64,000 nucleotides of DNA. It comes from Rhodococcoides fascians A25f. Its GTDB lineage: Bacteria; Actinomycetota; Actinomycetes; Mycobacteriales; Mycobacteriaceae. The position numbers and the translations under genes are program-made. The DNA is taken from assembly GCF_000760935.2 (NCBI RefSeq), contig NZ_CP049744.1, forward strand, positions 2,883,501 to 2,947,500, given 5' to 3'. Below the pieces are notes generated by a model, which worked only from the letters and a program-made list of their open reading frames with translations, made no database searches and was not told the DNA's origin. Every line of letters begins with the position of its first letter. The stretch's first letter is position 1. Positions 1-8,705 of the stretch are shown here, piece after piece.

Positions 1-572
1 ACTGCGCCGCAGCCTTCGTGGAACTGCGAGAATCCGAATGGCGGTTGGCCGAAGTCGACAACGGCATTGTTCGAATCGTCGAACTGCTCGGGCTCTCTGC
101 GGGCATTGCGCTGCCGTTGCCCGCACCTGTCGAGGTACCGCCGATCGGCTGGCTCGAGCAGGACGACGGGCTGGTGGCCCTGGCCGCAGGACTTGCCAAC
201 GGCGTTATCGGCGCACGATTGGCCGAGTTCCTCGCCGCCATCGAACGACCGGTGATCGTGACTCCGTGGAGGTCGCTGATCGTGTGCGATCTGGACGAGG
301 AGCCCGCCGAACAAGTTGTCCGGGTGCTGGCCCCGATGGGCCTGATCTTCGACGCCGAATCACCGTGGATCCGGGTGAGCGCGTGTACCGGATCGCCGGG
401 CTGTGCGAAATCGTTGGCCGACGTCCGATCCGACCTGAAGGCGGCGGTCGACGCCCGGATGACTCCGCGTGACGAGCGGCAACACTGGTCCGGGTGCGAG
501 CGGCGCTGTGGGCGACCGAAAGGTGAGGTCACCGACGTGATCGCAACAGGAATCGGCTACCAGGTGTCCTGA
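1..572 (+). CDS. cobG: Precorrin-3B synthase CobG, C-terminal part (5' truncated by window edge)
   Basis: The reading frame is open from base 3 and enters from the left edge, so only the last ~190 residues are present. CobG is a siroheme/4Fe-4S oxygenase-like protein of the sulfite/nitrite reductase fold that turns precorrin-2 derivatives toward precorrin-3B in aerobic cobalamin synthesis. The visible part carries the family's cluster ligands as two pairs, CTGSPGC (C-x5-C) and CERRC (C-x3-C), near the C-terminus. It is followed 54 bp later by cobH on the same strand, and the order cobG-cobH-cobI(J) is that of mycobacteria. The identification rests on the cysteine pattern plus context. The N-terminal half cannot be judged. 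Confidence 0.88.
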   Translation, partial: CAAAFVELRESEWRLAEVDNGIVRIVELLGLSAGIALPLPAPVEVPPIGWLEQDDGLVALAAGLANGVIGARLAEFLAAIERPVIVTPWRSLIVCDLDEEPAEQVVRVLAPMGLIFDAESPWIRVSACTGSPGCAKSLADVRSDLKAAVDARMTPRDERQHWSGCERRCGRPKGEVTDVIATGIGYQVS

Positions 573-613
573 GCACCGGGAGACCGGCTTCCGGCCGAGG
601 GGTCCCTCTCCCC

Positions 614-619
614 TATCGT
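614..619 (+). promoter_or_regulatory. -10 box (TATCGT) for leaderless cobH
   Basis: TATCGT fits TANNNT and ends 7 nt before ATG 627. This is the spacing expected if transcription starts at the start codon, and it favours ATG 627 over the GTG at 618. No Shine-Dalgarno sequence precedes either start. Confidence 0.45.
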
Positions 620-626
620 GACACGC

Positions 627-1253
627 ATGCACGACTACGTCCGCGACGGCGCGGAGATCTACCGCCAATCTTTCGCAACCATTCGAGCCGAAGCAGATCT
701 GTCTCGATTCGCGCCGGATGTTGCCCAGGTGGTCGTACGCATGATCCACGCTGTCGGTGAGATCGACTTGACCGAGACCATCGGATTCACGCCCGACGTG
801 GTGGGTTCCGCTCGAACCGCCCTGCGCGCAGGCGCTCCGGTGCTGTGCGATGCCAACATGGTCGCCGCCGGCATCACTCGTCGCCGTCTTCCGGCCGACA
901 ACGAGGTGCTGTGCACTCTGTCCGATCCTCGGGTACCGGATTTGGCTCGGAGTATGGGCACCACGAGAACTGCTGCCGCGCTGGAGTTGTGGGGCGAGAA
1001 GCTCGGCGGTGCCGTCGTCGCGATCGGAAACGCGCCGACCGCACTGTTCCACCTGATGGAGATGCTCGCGGCCGGAGCCCCGAAGCCCGCAGCCATCGTC
1101 GGCGGCCCGGTGGGATTCATCGGCGCAGCGGAGTCGAAGGAAGATCTGATCGCGGCCGACCTCGGCGTGGAGTATCTGGTCGTCCGAGGTAGACGTGGTG
1201 GCAGCCCCATCACCGTCGCCGCGGTCAATGCCATTGCGAGCGAACAGGAATGA
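627..1253 (+). CDS. cobH: Precorrin-8X methylmutase CobH
   Basis: CobH moves the C11 methyl group of precorrin-8X to C12, giving hydrogenobyrinate. The 208-residue product has the family's opening ([15 protein letters not shown], then [10 protein letters not shown]) and the conserved [10 protein letters not shown] segment and late [14 protein letters not shown] segment. The length is normal for CobH (about 200-220). ATG 627 is chosen because family members begin just before the DYxRDGxEIY motif and because of the -10 box 7 nt upstream; GTG 618 would add three residues. The stop overlaps the start of the next gene (ATGA), so cobH and cobIJ are probably translated together. Confidence 0.94.
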   Translation: MHDYVRDGAEIYRQSFATIRAEADLSRFAPDVAQVVVRMIHAVGEIDLTETIGFTPDVVGSARTALRAGAPVLCDANMVAAGITRRRLPADNEVLCTLSDPRVPDLARSMGTTRTAAALELWGEKLGGAVVAIGNAPTALFHLMEMLAAGAPKPAAIVGGPVGFIGAAESKEDLIAADLGVEYLVVRGRRGGSPITVAAVNAIASEQE

Positions 1254-2740
1254 GCGCTGTCGGAAAGTTGTGGGGAGTCGGCGTCGGCCCGGGTGACCCG
1301 GAGCTGTTGACCGTCAAGGCTGCTCGTGTGATCGCCGAGGCCGATGTTGTTGCATTCCACAGCGCTCGGCACGGCCGCAGCATCTCGCGCGCCCTCGCGG
1401 CCGGGTACATGCGTGACGGTCAACTCGAGGAGCACCTGGTGTACCCGGTGACCACCGAGGCGACGGCTCATCCCGGTGGGTATCAAGGTGCGATCGACGA
1501 GTTCTACGAGTCCGCTGCTGCACGGCTCGCCGCTCATCTCGACGCCGGTCGGTCGGTTGCGCTTCTGGCCGAGGGTGATCCGCTGTTCTACAGCTCGTAC
1601 ATGCACATGCACAAACGTCTGGCGCACCGGTTCGAGGTCGAGGTGGTTCCCGGCGTGACCTCGGTCAGTGCTGCGTCGGCGGCGCTGGCAACTCCACTGG
1701 TGGAGCGCGACGAGGTGTTGACCGTCCTGCCCGGAACACTGCCCACCGGCGAACTCACACGCCGACTACGCGGTACCGACGCCGCGGTCATCATGAAACT
1801 CGGGCGAACGTATCCGACAGTGCTCGACGCACTGGAACGATCGGGCAGGCTGGACGAGGCGCGATACGTCGAGCGGGCCAGTACACCCGACCAGCGCGTC
1901 CTCGATGCCGCCGACGCGGACGACGTCCCGTACTTCTCGATGATCGTGGTGCCGAGCCCCTCCAACCGAGCCGAGACGCCCACCAGCACGGGTGAAGTGG
2001 TCGTCGTCGGCCTCGGTCCAGGTGACGATGCATGGACGACGGACGAGGTGCGGGCCGAACTGGCCGCCGCCACCGATCTCGTCGGATACGTCACCTACAT
2101 CGATCGGGTACCGCCGAGGCCCGGGCAGATACGGCACGCGAGCGACAACAAGGTCGAATCCGAACGCGCGGCGTTCGCCCTCGACCTCGCCAAGCAGGGA
2201 CGGCGAGTAGCCGTGGTGTCCTCGGGCGATCCGGGGGTCTTCGCGATGGCGACAGCGGTCATAGAGGTTGCAGCCGAACAACAGTGGAGTTCGGTGCCGG
2301 TACGAGTGGTACCGGGAATGACCGCCGCGAACGCCGTCGCGAGCCGGGTGGGAGCACCCCTCGGCCACGATTATGCCGTGATATCGCTCTCCGACCGACT
2401 CAAGCCATGGGACGTGGTGGCCGGGCGTCTGTCGGCGGTCGCCGCAGCCGACATGGCGATCGCGATCTACAATCCCGCCTCGAAGTCGAGGACCTGGCAG
2501 GTTGCAGCCATGAAAGATCTACTGCTCGAGCACCGTTCACCACAGACACCGGTGGTGATCGGACGCGCGGTGGGCAGCATGCAGGAATCGGTGCGCACTG
2601 TGACGCTCGGAGAACTCGACCCCGAATCGATCGACATGCGGTGCCTGCTCATCATCGGATCCTCGATGACCACGGTAGTGAAGACCGGAAGCGGTCCGAA
2701 AGTCTTCACCTCCCGGCGGTACCCGTCAGCAGACGCGTAA
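1250..2740 (+). CDS. cobIJ: Fused precorrin-2 C20-methyltransferase / precorrin-3B C17-methyltransferase CobIJ
   Basis: Two tetrapyrrole (SAM) methylase domains are joined in 496 residues. CobI (about 1-240) opens with [20 protein letters not shown] and has [13 protein letters not shown]. CobJ (about 247-490) opens with [15 protein letters not shown] and has [11 protein letters not shown] and the late [12 protein letters not shown] segment. Together they methylate C20 of precorrin-2 and then C17 of precorrin-3B, with ring contraction. The fusion is normal in mycobacteria and relatives. ATG 1250 overlaps the cobH stop by 4 nt. The 3' end overlaps the convergent cobK by 15 nt. Confidence 0.95.
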   Translation: MSAVGKLWGVGVGPGDPELLTVKAARVIAEADVVAFHSARHGRSISRALAAGYMRDGQLEEHLVYPVTTEATAHPGGYQGAIDEFYESAAARLAAHLDAGRSVALLAEGDPLFYSSYMHMHKRLAHRFEVEVVPGVTSVSAASAALATPLVERDEVLTVLPGTLPTGELTRRLRGTDAAVIMKLGRTYPTVLDALERSGRLDEARYVERASTPDQRVLDAADADDVPYFSMIVVPSPSNRAETPTSTGEVVVVGLGPGDDAWTTDEVRAELAAATDLVGYVTYIDRVPPRPGQIRHASDNKVESERAAFALDLAKQGRRVAVVSSGDPGVFAMATAVIEVAAEQQWSSVPVRVVPGMTAANAVASRVGAPLGHDYAVISLSDRLKPWDVVAGRLSAVAAADMAIAIYNPASKSRTWQVAAMKDLLLEHRSPQTPVVIGRAVGSMQESVRTVTLGELDPESIDMRCLLIIGSSMTTVVKTGSGPKVFTSRRYPSADA

Positions 2741-3469
2741 CCGGTTCGTCAACCAGTCCACGGCGGTATCGACCTCGTACACGATCGGTGCCGAGGTCGG
2801 TGCCTCGGGACGCGCGATCATGACGACGGGGATCGACGCTGCCCTCGCCGCATCGAGTTTGGCTCGAGTCATGTCGCCGCCGCTGTTCTTGGTGATCAAC
2901 AGGTCGATTCGGTTGTCTGCGAGCACCTTCGATTCGTGATCGATGTCGAACGGCCCACGATCGAGTTGCAGCGTCATGCACGGTGGTACCCGATCGGTCG
3001 GCGGATCGATCGCCCTGACCAGAAACCACGAGTGATCGACCCTCGCGAAATGGTGAACGCCCTGCCTGCCTGTCGTGAGGAACACCCGACTGCCCGGGGT
3101 GATGGCCGACGCCGCGTCCGGCAGCGAGGGCACCGAGGTCCACCGATCGCCCTCGCCCTCGGTCCACGGTGGCCGCGTCAGGACGAGGAGTGCGACTCCC
3201 GTTACCTCGGTGGCATGCACGGCGTGCGCTCCGATGGTGGATGCGAACGGGTGTGTCGCGTCCACCACCACGTCGATCGCGTTGTCTCGCAGCCACACCG
3301 CTAGGGCATCCGGTCCACCGAACCCGCCGATTCGGGTCCGACCGACGGGCAGTATCGGCTGTGAGACCCGCCCGGCCAGTGAGGTGACGCTGTCGATGTC
3401 CCGAACCCGATCCAGCGCCGCCGCGAGTGCCCGCGCCTCTGTGGTACCGCCGAGAATCAGAACCTTCAC
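2726..3469 (-). CDS. cobK: Precorrin-6A reductase CobK
   Basis: CobK reduces the macrocycle of precorrin-6A with NADPH. The 247-residue product begins VKVLILGGTTEARALAAAL, the family's nucleotide-binding start, and has the DATHPFA motif that contacts substrate. GTG 3469 is chosen because it overlaps the cobL stop as GTGA and places the first strand at the N-terminus; upstream in-frame starts would run into cobL. In M. tuberculosis cobM lies between cobK and cobL; here the two touch directly. The 3' end overlaps cobIJ by 15 nt in convergent orientation. Confidence 0.93.
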   Translation of the reverse strand: MKVLILGGTTEARALAAALDRVRDIDSVTSLAGRVSQPILPVGRTRIGGFGGPDALAVWLRDNAIDVVVDATHPFASTIGAHAVHATEVTGVALLVLTRPPWTEGEGDRWTSVPSLPDAASAITPGSRVFLTTGRQGVHHFARVDHSWFLVRAIDPPTDRVPPCMTLQLDRGPFDIDHESKVLADNRIDLLITKNSGGDMTRAKLDAARAASIPVVMIARPEAPTSAPIVYEVDTAVDWLTNRLRVC

Positions 3470-4695
3470 GGTTTGATCGCACTCCATTGAGTAACCGGTA
3501 AGTGTGGCCTCCACGTCGTGAACGCACCCAACGGCTCACCGCGATAGATCTGGAATCTGCGGAGCTCTCCGCCGTACTTTGCCGCCGCGGTCAGCAACAA
3601 CGAATCCGATTCTGCGGTCACCGAATTGGCGACCACACGTCCCCCTGTGCGCACCGCCTGCCAGCACGCCTCGAGCATGTCGGCACCGGTCAATCCACCA
3701 CCGATGAACACCGCGTCGGGCACCGCGTTCACGGCCGAGACGCCTCCGAAGCTCTCGGGTGCCGCGTTGTGCACGATGAGTCCCGGAACTCCCAGGTGCA
3801 GAGCGTTGCGCTCGATCTGCTCACGCCGCGCCTGCGAACTCTCGAACGTCACTGCGCGGCAGGATCTGTCGGTGCGCATCCATTCGATGGCAATGGTTCC
3901 CGATCCGCCTCCGATGTCCCACAACAGTTCTCCGGGCGCAGGTGCCAACGCGCTCAGGGTCAGTGCTCGAACCTCCTGCTTGGTCATCTGGCCGTCACCG
4001 GTGTATGCGGAGTCGGCCAGGCCGGGGACGCGACCGTGGCGGGGTGCGTCGGGATCTCTCACGCATTGCAACGCAACGACGTTGAGCGGGTCGACGCCCT
4101 CGAACGTCGAATCTCGAGCTCGACCATGGACGACTCGTTCGGCCGGTCCGCCGAGTTGTTCGAGCACGGTCATCGCGGAGTCTCCGAACCCGTTGTCGGA
4201 CAACAGCCCTGCCACCTCACCCGGTGTACTGCTCCCCCGACTCAACACGATCACTCGGCGACCGTCGGCCAGGTCCGGCAACAATGTCTCGATCGGTGTG
4301 TTCACCAGAGACACCGTCGGGGTGTCCTGCAGTGCCCAGCCCAGTCGCGCGCATGCCAACGACACGGAGGACGGTGCCGGGTGCACGCGCAGTCGCTCGG
4401 CACCGAACTCGCGCACCAACGTCACCCCGATGCCGTGGAACATCGGATCCCCGCTGGCCAACACACAGACGTTCGACGCCTCGTAGGCGTCGAGCATCGA
4501 CCGCAGATTCGGTAGCAACGGGCTCGGCCACGTCCTGGTCTCGGTGCAATGCGGCCGGACACTCGCAATCTGGCGGACGGAACCGAACACCACATCGGCC
4601 TTCTCGATTGCCCTGCGGGAGGTCGCAGGTAGCCCGTCCCAGCCGTCCGCGCCGATTCCGACGACGATTATCGGCCGGGGCGTCGGTACCGTCAT
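3466..4695 (-). CDS. cobL: Precorrin-6Y C5,15-methyltransferase (decarboxylating) CobL
   Basis: A two-domain SAM enzyme of 409 residues that methylates C5 and C15 of precorrin-6Y and decarboxylates the C12 acetate. The N-terminal tetrapyrrole methylase (about 1-205) starts PIIVVGIGADGWDGL and contains LASGDPMFHGIG. The C-terminal class I methyltransferase has the SAM loop LLWDIGGGSGTIAIEW. ATG 4695 is chosen because it overlaps the upstream SDR stop (TGATG) and lies just before the first strand; upstream in-frame codons would extend into the SDR. It is the middle gene of the SDR-cobL-cobK run. Confidence 0.94.
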   Translation of the reverse strand: MTVPTPRPIIVVGIGADGWDGLPATSRRAIEKADVVFGSVRQIASVRPHCTETRTWPSPLLPNLRSMLDAYEASNVCVLASGDPMFHGIGVTLVREFGAERLRVHPAPSSVSLACARLGWALQDTPTVSLVNTPIETLLPDLADGRRVIVLSRGSSTPGEVAGLLSDNGFGDSAMTVLEQLGGPAERVVHGRARDSTFEGVDPLNVVALQCVRDPDAPRHGRVPGLADSAYTGDGQMTKQEVRALTLSALAPAPGELLWDIGGGSGTIAIEWMRTDRSCRAVTFESSQARREQIERNALHLGVPGLIVHNAAPESFGGVSAVNAVPDAVFIGGGLTGADMLEACWQAVRTGGRVVANSVTAESDSLLLTAAAKYGGELRRFQIYRGEPLGAFTTWRPHLPVTQWSAIKP

Positions 4696-5453
4696 CAGCG
4701 GGGCATCCTGCGCCAGAGCCATTGTGGCAGTAGGCGCATGGCGAAGAAGACCGGCCTCAAGGTGCCCGGAATCGCGACACTGTTCCGGCGCTTGCACAAT
4801 GCCTTGACGACACCGTCGGCGACCTGATCAGGGGTACTCGACATCGGAGCCGGGTCCATTCCTTCGGTCATGGACCCGATGACGAACCCGGGGCGGGCGA
4901 GTAACAGGTGCACTCCGCTGCCGTGCAGCGAATCGCTCAGCCCGCTGGCGAATCCGTCGAGGCCGGCTTTCGCGGACCCGTACACGTAGTTTGCGCGGCG
5001 CACTCGTACACCCGCTACCGACGAGAACACGATCAGGTCGCCGGTGCCCTGCGCCCGAAGTAGTGTCGCGGCGTGAGTGAGGACGGAGACCTGCGCCAGG
5101 AAGTCCGTGGTGATGACGTCGAGCGCATGCTGGGCGTCGTTCTCGGCGCGCGCCTGGTCTCCGAGGACGCCGAAGGCGAGAACCACGATGCCTATCGGAC
5201 CGTGTTCTCGGGCCACCTCGCGGAGGAGTTCTGCGTGGGTGTCCATCGCGTTGGCGTCGAATTCGACAGTGTGGACCGCGCCCGCGCCCGCCCGTTGCAC
5301 CCGGACTTGTTCTGCTGTCAGCTCGTTGCTGCGTCTCGCGGCCAGTACGACGGTTCGCCCCGGTGCCAGTCGGGTGGCGACCTCGAGCCCGATCTCGCTT
5401 CGTCCGCCCAACAGCAACAGCGTTCCGGGTGCGGGTTCTGCTCGTCTGCTCAC
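4695..5453 (-). CDS. Short-chain dehydrogenase (Rv2073c-like)
   Basis: A 252-residue classical SDR. The N-terminal nucleotide-binding loop is [11 protein letters not shown], with a first Gly pattern (GGRSEIG) slightly off TGxxxGIG, then AARR after strand 2. The catalytic Ser is in [10 protein letters not shown] and the Tyr/Lys pair is in [11 protein letters not shown] (Y-x3-K). The relatives I recall are the DprE2-like reductases and M. tuberculosis Rv2073c, which has the same place next to cobL. The substrate is unknown; proximity to cobalamin genes does not prove a role there. GTG 5453 is the start, and the stop overlaps cobL, so it probably leads the cobL-cobK transcript. Confidence 0.85.
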   Translation of the reverse strand: MSRRAEPAPGTLLLLGGRSEIGLEVATRLAPGRTVVLAARRSNELTAEQVRVQRAGAGAVHTVEFDANAMDTHAELLREVAREHGPIGIVVLAFGVLGDQARAENDAQHALDVITTDFLAQVSVLTHAATLLRAQGTGDLIVFSSVAGVRVRRANYVYGSAKAGLDGFASGLSDSLHGSGVHLLLARPGFVIGSMTEGMDPAPMSSTPDQVADGVVKALCKRRNSVAIPGTLRPVFFAMRLLPQWLWRRMPR

Positions 5454-5505
5454 GCCGATCAGTCTGGCCGATCGAACCCCGCTCGTGGCAGTCGGGGCAC
5501 GTCAC

Positions 5506-5511
5506 TACAGT
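5506..5511 (+). promoter_or_regulatory. -10 box (TACAGT) for leaderless F420-type reductase gene
   Basis: TACAGT matches TANNNT and ends 6 nt before ATG 5518, with no Shine-Dalgarno sequence in between. It lies in the 64-bp divergent gap with the SDR gene. Confidence 0.4.
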
Positions 5512-5517
5512 CGGGCT

Positions 5518-5931
5518 ATGGCCGCAACCCCCGCTGACGCGACTGCCCTCACCGACGACGCGCTCGAATTCCTCACCGAGCGGCATCTCGCCACACTGAC
5601 GACGCTTCGACCGGACGGGACGCCGCACGTCGTTGCCGTCGGCTTCACGTACGACTCCGATGCTCGAATTGCGCGGGTCATCACCAACGACGTGTCACAG
5701 AAGGCCATCAACGCCGGCCGCGGTGCCCACGCCGCCGTCACTCAGATCGACGGCGCCCGCTGGCTGACCATGGAGGGACCGGCTTCGGTTCGCAGCGATC
5801 GAGATTCCGTCGTCGACGCCGAGAACCGTTACGCCCAGCGCTACCGCGTTCCGCGGGAGAATCCCACCCGGGTGGTCATCGAGATCCAGGTGCGACGGGT
5901 ACTGGGGAGTCGTTCGCTGCTCAGCCGCTGA
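5518..5931 (+). CDS. F420-dependent biliverdin-reductase-like protein (PNPOx fold, Rv2074-like)
   Basis: A 137-residue split-barrel flavin/deazaflavin protein of the pyridoxamine 5'-phosphate oxidase superfamily. It shows the usual start ([27 protein letters not shown]), the middle [10 protein letters not shown] segment that binds the cofactor phosphate, and the late YAQRYR and [12 protein letters not shown] parts. In M. tuberculosis the gene at this place, Rv2074, reduces biliverdin with F420H2; the same activity is inferred here from the similarity and the place next to the SDR and cobL. ATG 5518 is the first start that gives only the domain. It is divergent from the SDR and convergent with the nucleotidyltransferase gene. 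Confidence 0.85.
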   Translation: MAATPADATALTDDALEFLTERHLATLTTLRPDGTPHVVAVGFTYDSDARIARVITNDVSQKAINAGRGAHAAVTQIDGARWLTMEGPASVRSDRDSVVDAENRYAQRYRVPRENPTRVVIEIQVRRVLGSRSLLSR

Positions 5932-5954
5932 CGCGCAGCCGGCTCCCGCGTCAG
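5928..5954. terminator. Hairpin between convergent genes, likely two-way terminator
   Basis: CTGACGCG (5928-5935) is repeated inverted as CGCGTCAG (5947-5954) around an 11-nt loop. The arms contain both stop codons of the convergent genes. There is no T-tract, as is common in actinobacteria. Confidence 0.45.
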
Positions 5955-6541
5955 GCGAGGTCCGCCGGCCAGGGTAGGACGGTCAATTCGGGCCATTCGG
6001 TTGTCCAGCGGGCGGCTTTGGCCTCGTACACATGCTGCATCGGCACGCGCGGATTGGGCCGCACGATTCCCGCGAACAGATCCTCGAAACCGTGTGGCGC
6101 GTAGACGACATCTCCCCCGTCTGCATCGGTGGTGATTCCGAAACAGCACGTGGTGGATACAAAATGGTCGATCGCGTCCTCGGTGCTGTGGAACGGTGCG
6201 ATCCGACTACCGAAGTGCTTCTCGTACCACAGATGTACGCGTGCTTCGTTGCGCACTTCGACGTCCACCCCGAGGTCGGCGAACAGTGAGGCCGCCGTCT
6301 CGATCACCTCGTTCTCGGCGTCGTAGGACAGATCGGAGTCGTCGAAGTAGAAGAAGTCGTAATCACGAATGCCCGCCTGTGGATCCCGATCGGCCAGGTG
6401 GTTCCAGACAGTCTGGAAGAGGCCACCCGCCGTCAGGTACCACCCGGGAAGCCCGAGTTGCGGGGCACGTCGAAGTATCTCGGCCACAGCAGGATTGGCC
6501 CTTACGACCGACACGAACTCGGCCTCGCGCACAGTCGTCAC
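5951..6541 (-). CDS. Nucleotidyltransferase family protein (NTP_transf_6 / DUF925 type)
   Basis: A 196-residue protein with the features of PF06042: WYLTAGGLFQTVWNHL near residue 28-43 followed by IRDYDFFYFDDSD (around 57-69), where the paired acids are the likely metal ligands, then RVHLWYEKHFG and TTCCFGI. The biochemical role of this family is not established. GTG 6541 overlaps the stop of the upstream M24 peptidase gene (GTGA), so the two are probably one transcript. It ends facing the F420-type reductase gene, with a hairpin between them. Confidence 0.8.
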   Translation of the reverse strand: MTTVREAEFVSVVRANPAVAEILRRAPQLGLPGWYLTAGGLFQTVWNHLADRDPQAGIRDYDFFYFDDSDLSYDAENEVIETAASLFADLGVDVEVRNEARVHLWYEKHFGSRIAPFHSTEDAIDHFVSTTCCFGITTDADGGDVVYAPHGFEDLFAGIVRPNPRVPMQHVYEAKAARWTTEWPELTVLPWPADLA

Positions 6542-7680
6542 ACCGGGAGGACGGCCAGACCGTGGGGCCGAAGATTGACCGACTCACACCCGTCCGCGGT
6601 GACGACGACGATGTCTTCGATACGGGCACCCCACTGTCCACGGAAGTAGATTCCCGGCTCGATGCTGAACGCCATCCCCTCGGTCAGGGTGATGTCGTTG
6701 CCTGCCACGATGTACGGCTCCTCGTGCACCGACAATCCGATTCCATGACCGGTTCGGTGCAGAAACGCCTCGCCCAGCCCGGCGTCCACCAGCACGTTGC
6801 GGGCAGCCGCATCGATGGACTGTGCCGTGACTCCCGGCACCACCGCGTCGACAGCTGCTTGCTGCGCCCGCTCCAGCACCGCGTAGAGGCCCGCGATATC
6901 TGCCGTCGGCTCGCCGAGACTGTAGGTGCGGGTCGAGTCGGAGTTGTATCCCGGTGCAACGGGCCCGCCGATGTCGATCACGACGATGTCGCCTGCCTCC
7001 ACGACACGATCGGACACCTCGTGGTGCGGATCGGCACCGTGGGGGCCGGACCCGACGATGATGAATTCGGGTGCAGTGTGCCCCTCTTCGACGATGGCCG
7101 TGGCAATGTCTGCAGCGATCTGCGCTTCGGTGCGGCCCACGCGAAGCCATTCCCCCATGCGGGCGTGCACTCGATCGATGGCGTACCCGGCTCGCCGTAA
7201 CGCGTCGATCTCGGCCTCGTCCTTGACCATCCGAAGTTCGCGGAGCACATCCGTGGCCAGCACCGGCACAGTTCCGAACACCTCGGCCAGCGGCACGAAG
7301 TGCAGTGCGGGCATCGCGTCGGCGACGGCTGTCTTCGTTCCGGCCGGAACCGCCGCAGCCACCAGCGCGTACGGATCGACGCCGTCCACCCAGTCGACGA
7401 GGTTCAGCGACAGATCCGCAGCCGCGGAATCGCCCAGCGCGGCCAGCTCGAGCCGCGGTACGACAATACTGGGAGTGCTGCCGTCGGCCGGCACGACCAG
7501 GGCGATGAGACGCTCGAACGAACTGGCCTTCGAGCCGATCAGATACTGCAGATCCGGGCCCGGTGTGATCAGCAGCGCATCCAATCCCGCATCGGATGTC
7601 AGACGCGCAGCTCGCGCGAGCCGCGACGCGTAGACGTCACTGGAGAAACGTGAGGAACTGACCGAAGAATCGACACTCAT
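6538..7680 (-). CDS. pepE: M24 family Xaa-Pro dipeptidase/aminopeptidase (PepE/PepQ type)
   Basis: A 380-residue cytosolic metallopeptidase that cleaves X-Pro bonds. The creatinase-like N-terminal domain (about 1-150) is followed by the pita-bread catalytic domain. All five metal ligands are seen: D in VIDIGG, D in NSDSTRT, H in [13 protein letters not shown] in SIEPGIY and E in RIEDIV. M. tuberculosis PepE (Rv2089c) has the same neighbour, a 5'-3' exonuclease. ATG 7680 is preceded by TAGCCT six bases upstream, the spacing of a leaderless start. The stop overlaps the nucleotidyltransferase start. Confidence 0.92.
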   Translation of the reverse strand: MSVDSSVSSSRFSSDVYASRLARAARLTSDAGLDALLITPGPDLQYLIGSKASSFERLIALVVPADGSTPSIVVPRLELAALGDSAAADLSLNLVDWVDGVDPYALVAAAVPAGTKTAVADAMPALHFVPLAEVFGTVPVLATDVLRELRMVKDEAEIDALRRAGYAIDRVHARMGEWLRVGRTEAQIAADIATAIVEEGHTAPEFIIVGSGPHGADPHHEVSDRVVEAGDIVVIDIGGPVAPGYNSDSTRTYSLGEPTADIAGLYAVLERAQQAAVDAVVPGVTAQSIDAAARNVLVDAGLGEAFLHRTGHGIGLSVHEEPYIVAGNDITLTEGMAFSIEPGIYFRGQWGARIEDIVVVTADGCESVNLRPHGLAVLPV

Positions 7681-7686
7681 GCCTCC

Positions 7687-7692
7687 AGGCTA
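7687..7692 (-). promoter_or_regulatory. -10 box (TAGCCT) for leaderless M24 peptidase gene
   Basis: On the minus strand TAGCCT ends 6 nt before ATG 7680. A GGAGG also lies here but only 1 nt from the ATG, too close to act as a normal ribosome binding site. Confidence 0.4.
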
Positions 7693-7716
7693 ATGCCGTA
7701 CGGCAAGATGAGCCCC

Positions 7717-8688
7717 ATGACCGCCCCCGGAAAGTCGCCGTTGCTGCTCCTCGACGCTGCGAGCCTGTGGTTCAGGGCCTACTACGCACTGCCCGAGTCG
7801 ATTACGGCCCCCGACGGACGACCCGTCAACGCCGTCCGTGGTTTTCTCGACATGATCTCGGCGCTGATTGCACGCACCGAACCCAGTCGGCTGGCCGTGT
7901 GCCTCGATCTGGACTGGCGGCCGCAGTTCCGAGTCGATCTCGTGCCGTCCTACAAGGCGCACCGTGTGGCCGAGGCCGCCCCGGAGGTCGCCGAGAGCGA
8001 AGAGGTTCCGGAGACGTTGACTCCTCAGGTGGACATGATCATGGACGTTCTCGCCGCGCTGGGTATTGCGACGGCAGGCGCGGAGGGGCTGGAGGCAGAC
8101 GACGTGCTGGGCACCTTGGCTGCGCGCGAGCGACAGGACCCGGTGGTCGTGGTCAGCGGGGACAGAGATCTGTTGCAGGTCGCGGCGGACGAACCGAACG
8201 AGGTTCGGGTGTTGTACGTGGGGCGAGGGTTGGCCAAGGCCGAATTGTTCGACCCCGCATTGGTTTCCGAACGCTACGGAGTTCCTCTGCACCGCGCAGG
8301 CGCGGCCTACGCCGAGCTCGCACTGCTCAGAGGCGACGCCTCGGACGGCCTGCCAGGAGTGAAGGGCATCGGGGAGAAGACGGCCTCCACCCTGATGCTC
8401 CAGTACGAGTCGGTCGCTGCATTGCGTGACGCGGCACTCGATCCGTCGTCGGACATGGCCAAGGGAATCCGGGCGAAGCTGGCCAACGCGAGCGACTACC
8501 TCGATGCGGCCCTTCCCGTCGTACGGGTGGTCACCGACGCAGACGTCGTCTTGTCGAAGTCGGACGAGATCCCGGCCGAGCCCGCCGACGTCGACGCTTT
8601 GAACCAACTTGCCGAGACCCTCGGAGTGGAAAACGCCGTGGCCCGCCTCGTCGCTGCGATGGCGGCCACGGCGTCGCAGCGGAACTGA
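7717..8688 (+). CDS. 5'-3' exonuclease (Pol I N-terminal nuclease family, Rv2090-like)
   Basis: A 323-residue stand-alone version of the DNA polymerase I 5'-nuclease domain, which removes flaps or primers from DNA. The N-terminal acidic site is [15 protein letters not shown] and [15 protein letters not shown]. The central pair is [14 protein letters not shown] and [13 protein letters not shown], followed by the helix-hairpin-helix [15 protein letters not shown]. Full-length PolA is elsewhere and this paralog lacks a polymerase part. ATG 7717 puts the first strand close to the N-terminus; ATG 7708 and ATG 7693 are in frame and cannot be excluded. It is divergent from the peptidase gene. Confidence 0.9.
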   Translation: MTAPGKSPLLLLDAASLWFRAYYALPESITAPDGRPVNAVRGFLDMISALIARTEPSRLAVCLDLDWRPQFRVDLVPSYKAHRVAEAAPEVAESEEVPETLTPQVDMIMDVLAALGIATAGAEGLEADDVLGTLAARERQDPVVVVSGDRDLLQVAADEPNEVRVLYVGRGLAKAELFDPALVSERYGVPLHRAGAAYAELALLRGDASDGLPGVKGIGEKTASTLMLQYESVAALRDAALDPSSDMAKGIRAKLANASDYLDAALPVVRVVTDADVVLSKSDEIPAEPADVDALNQLAETLGVENAVARLVAAMAATASQRN

Positions 8689-8705
8689 CCGAGTAACAGA
8701 GGCAG

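Noticed and set aside
618..626. GTG 618 as cobH start
   Set aside because: It lies only 0-1 nt from the TATCGT -10 box and would be outside the transcript; ATG 627 fits both the box and the family N-terminus.
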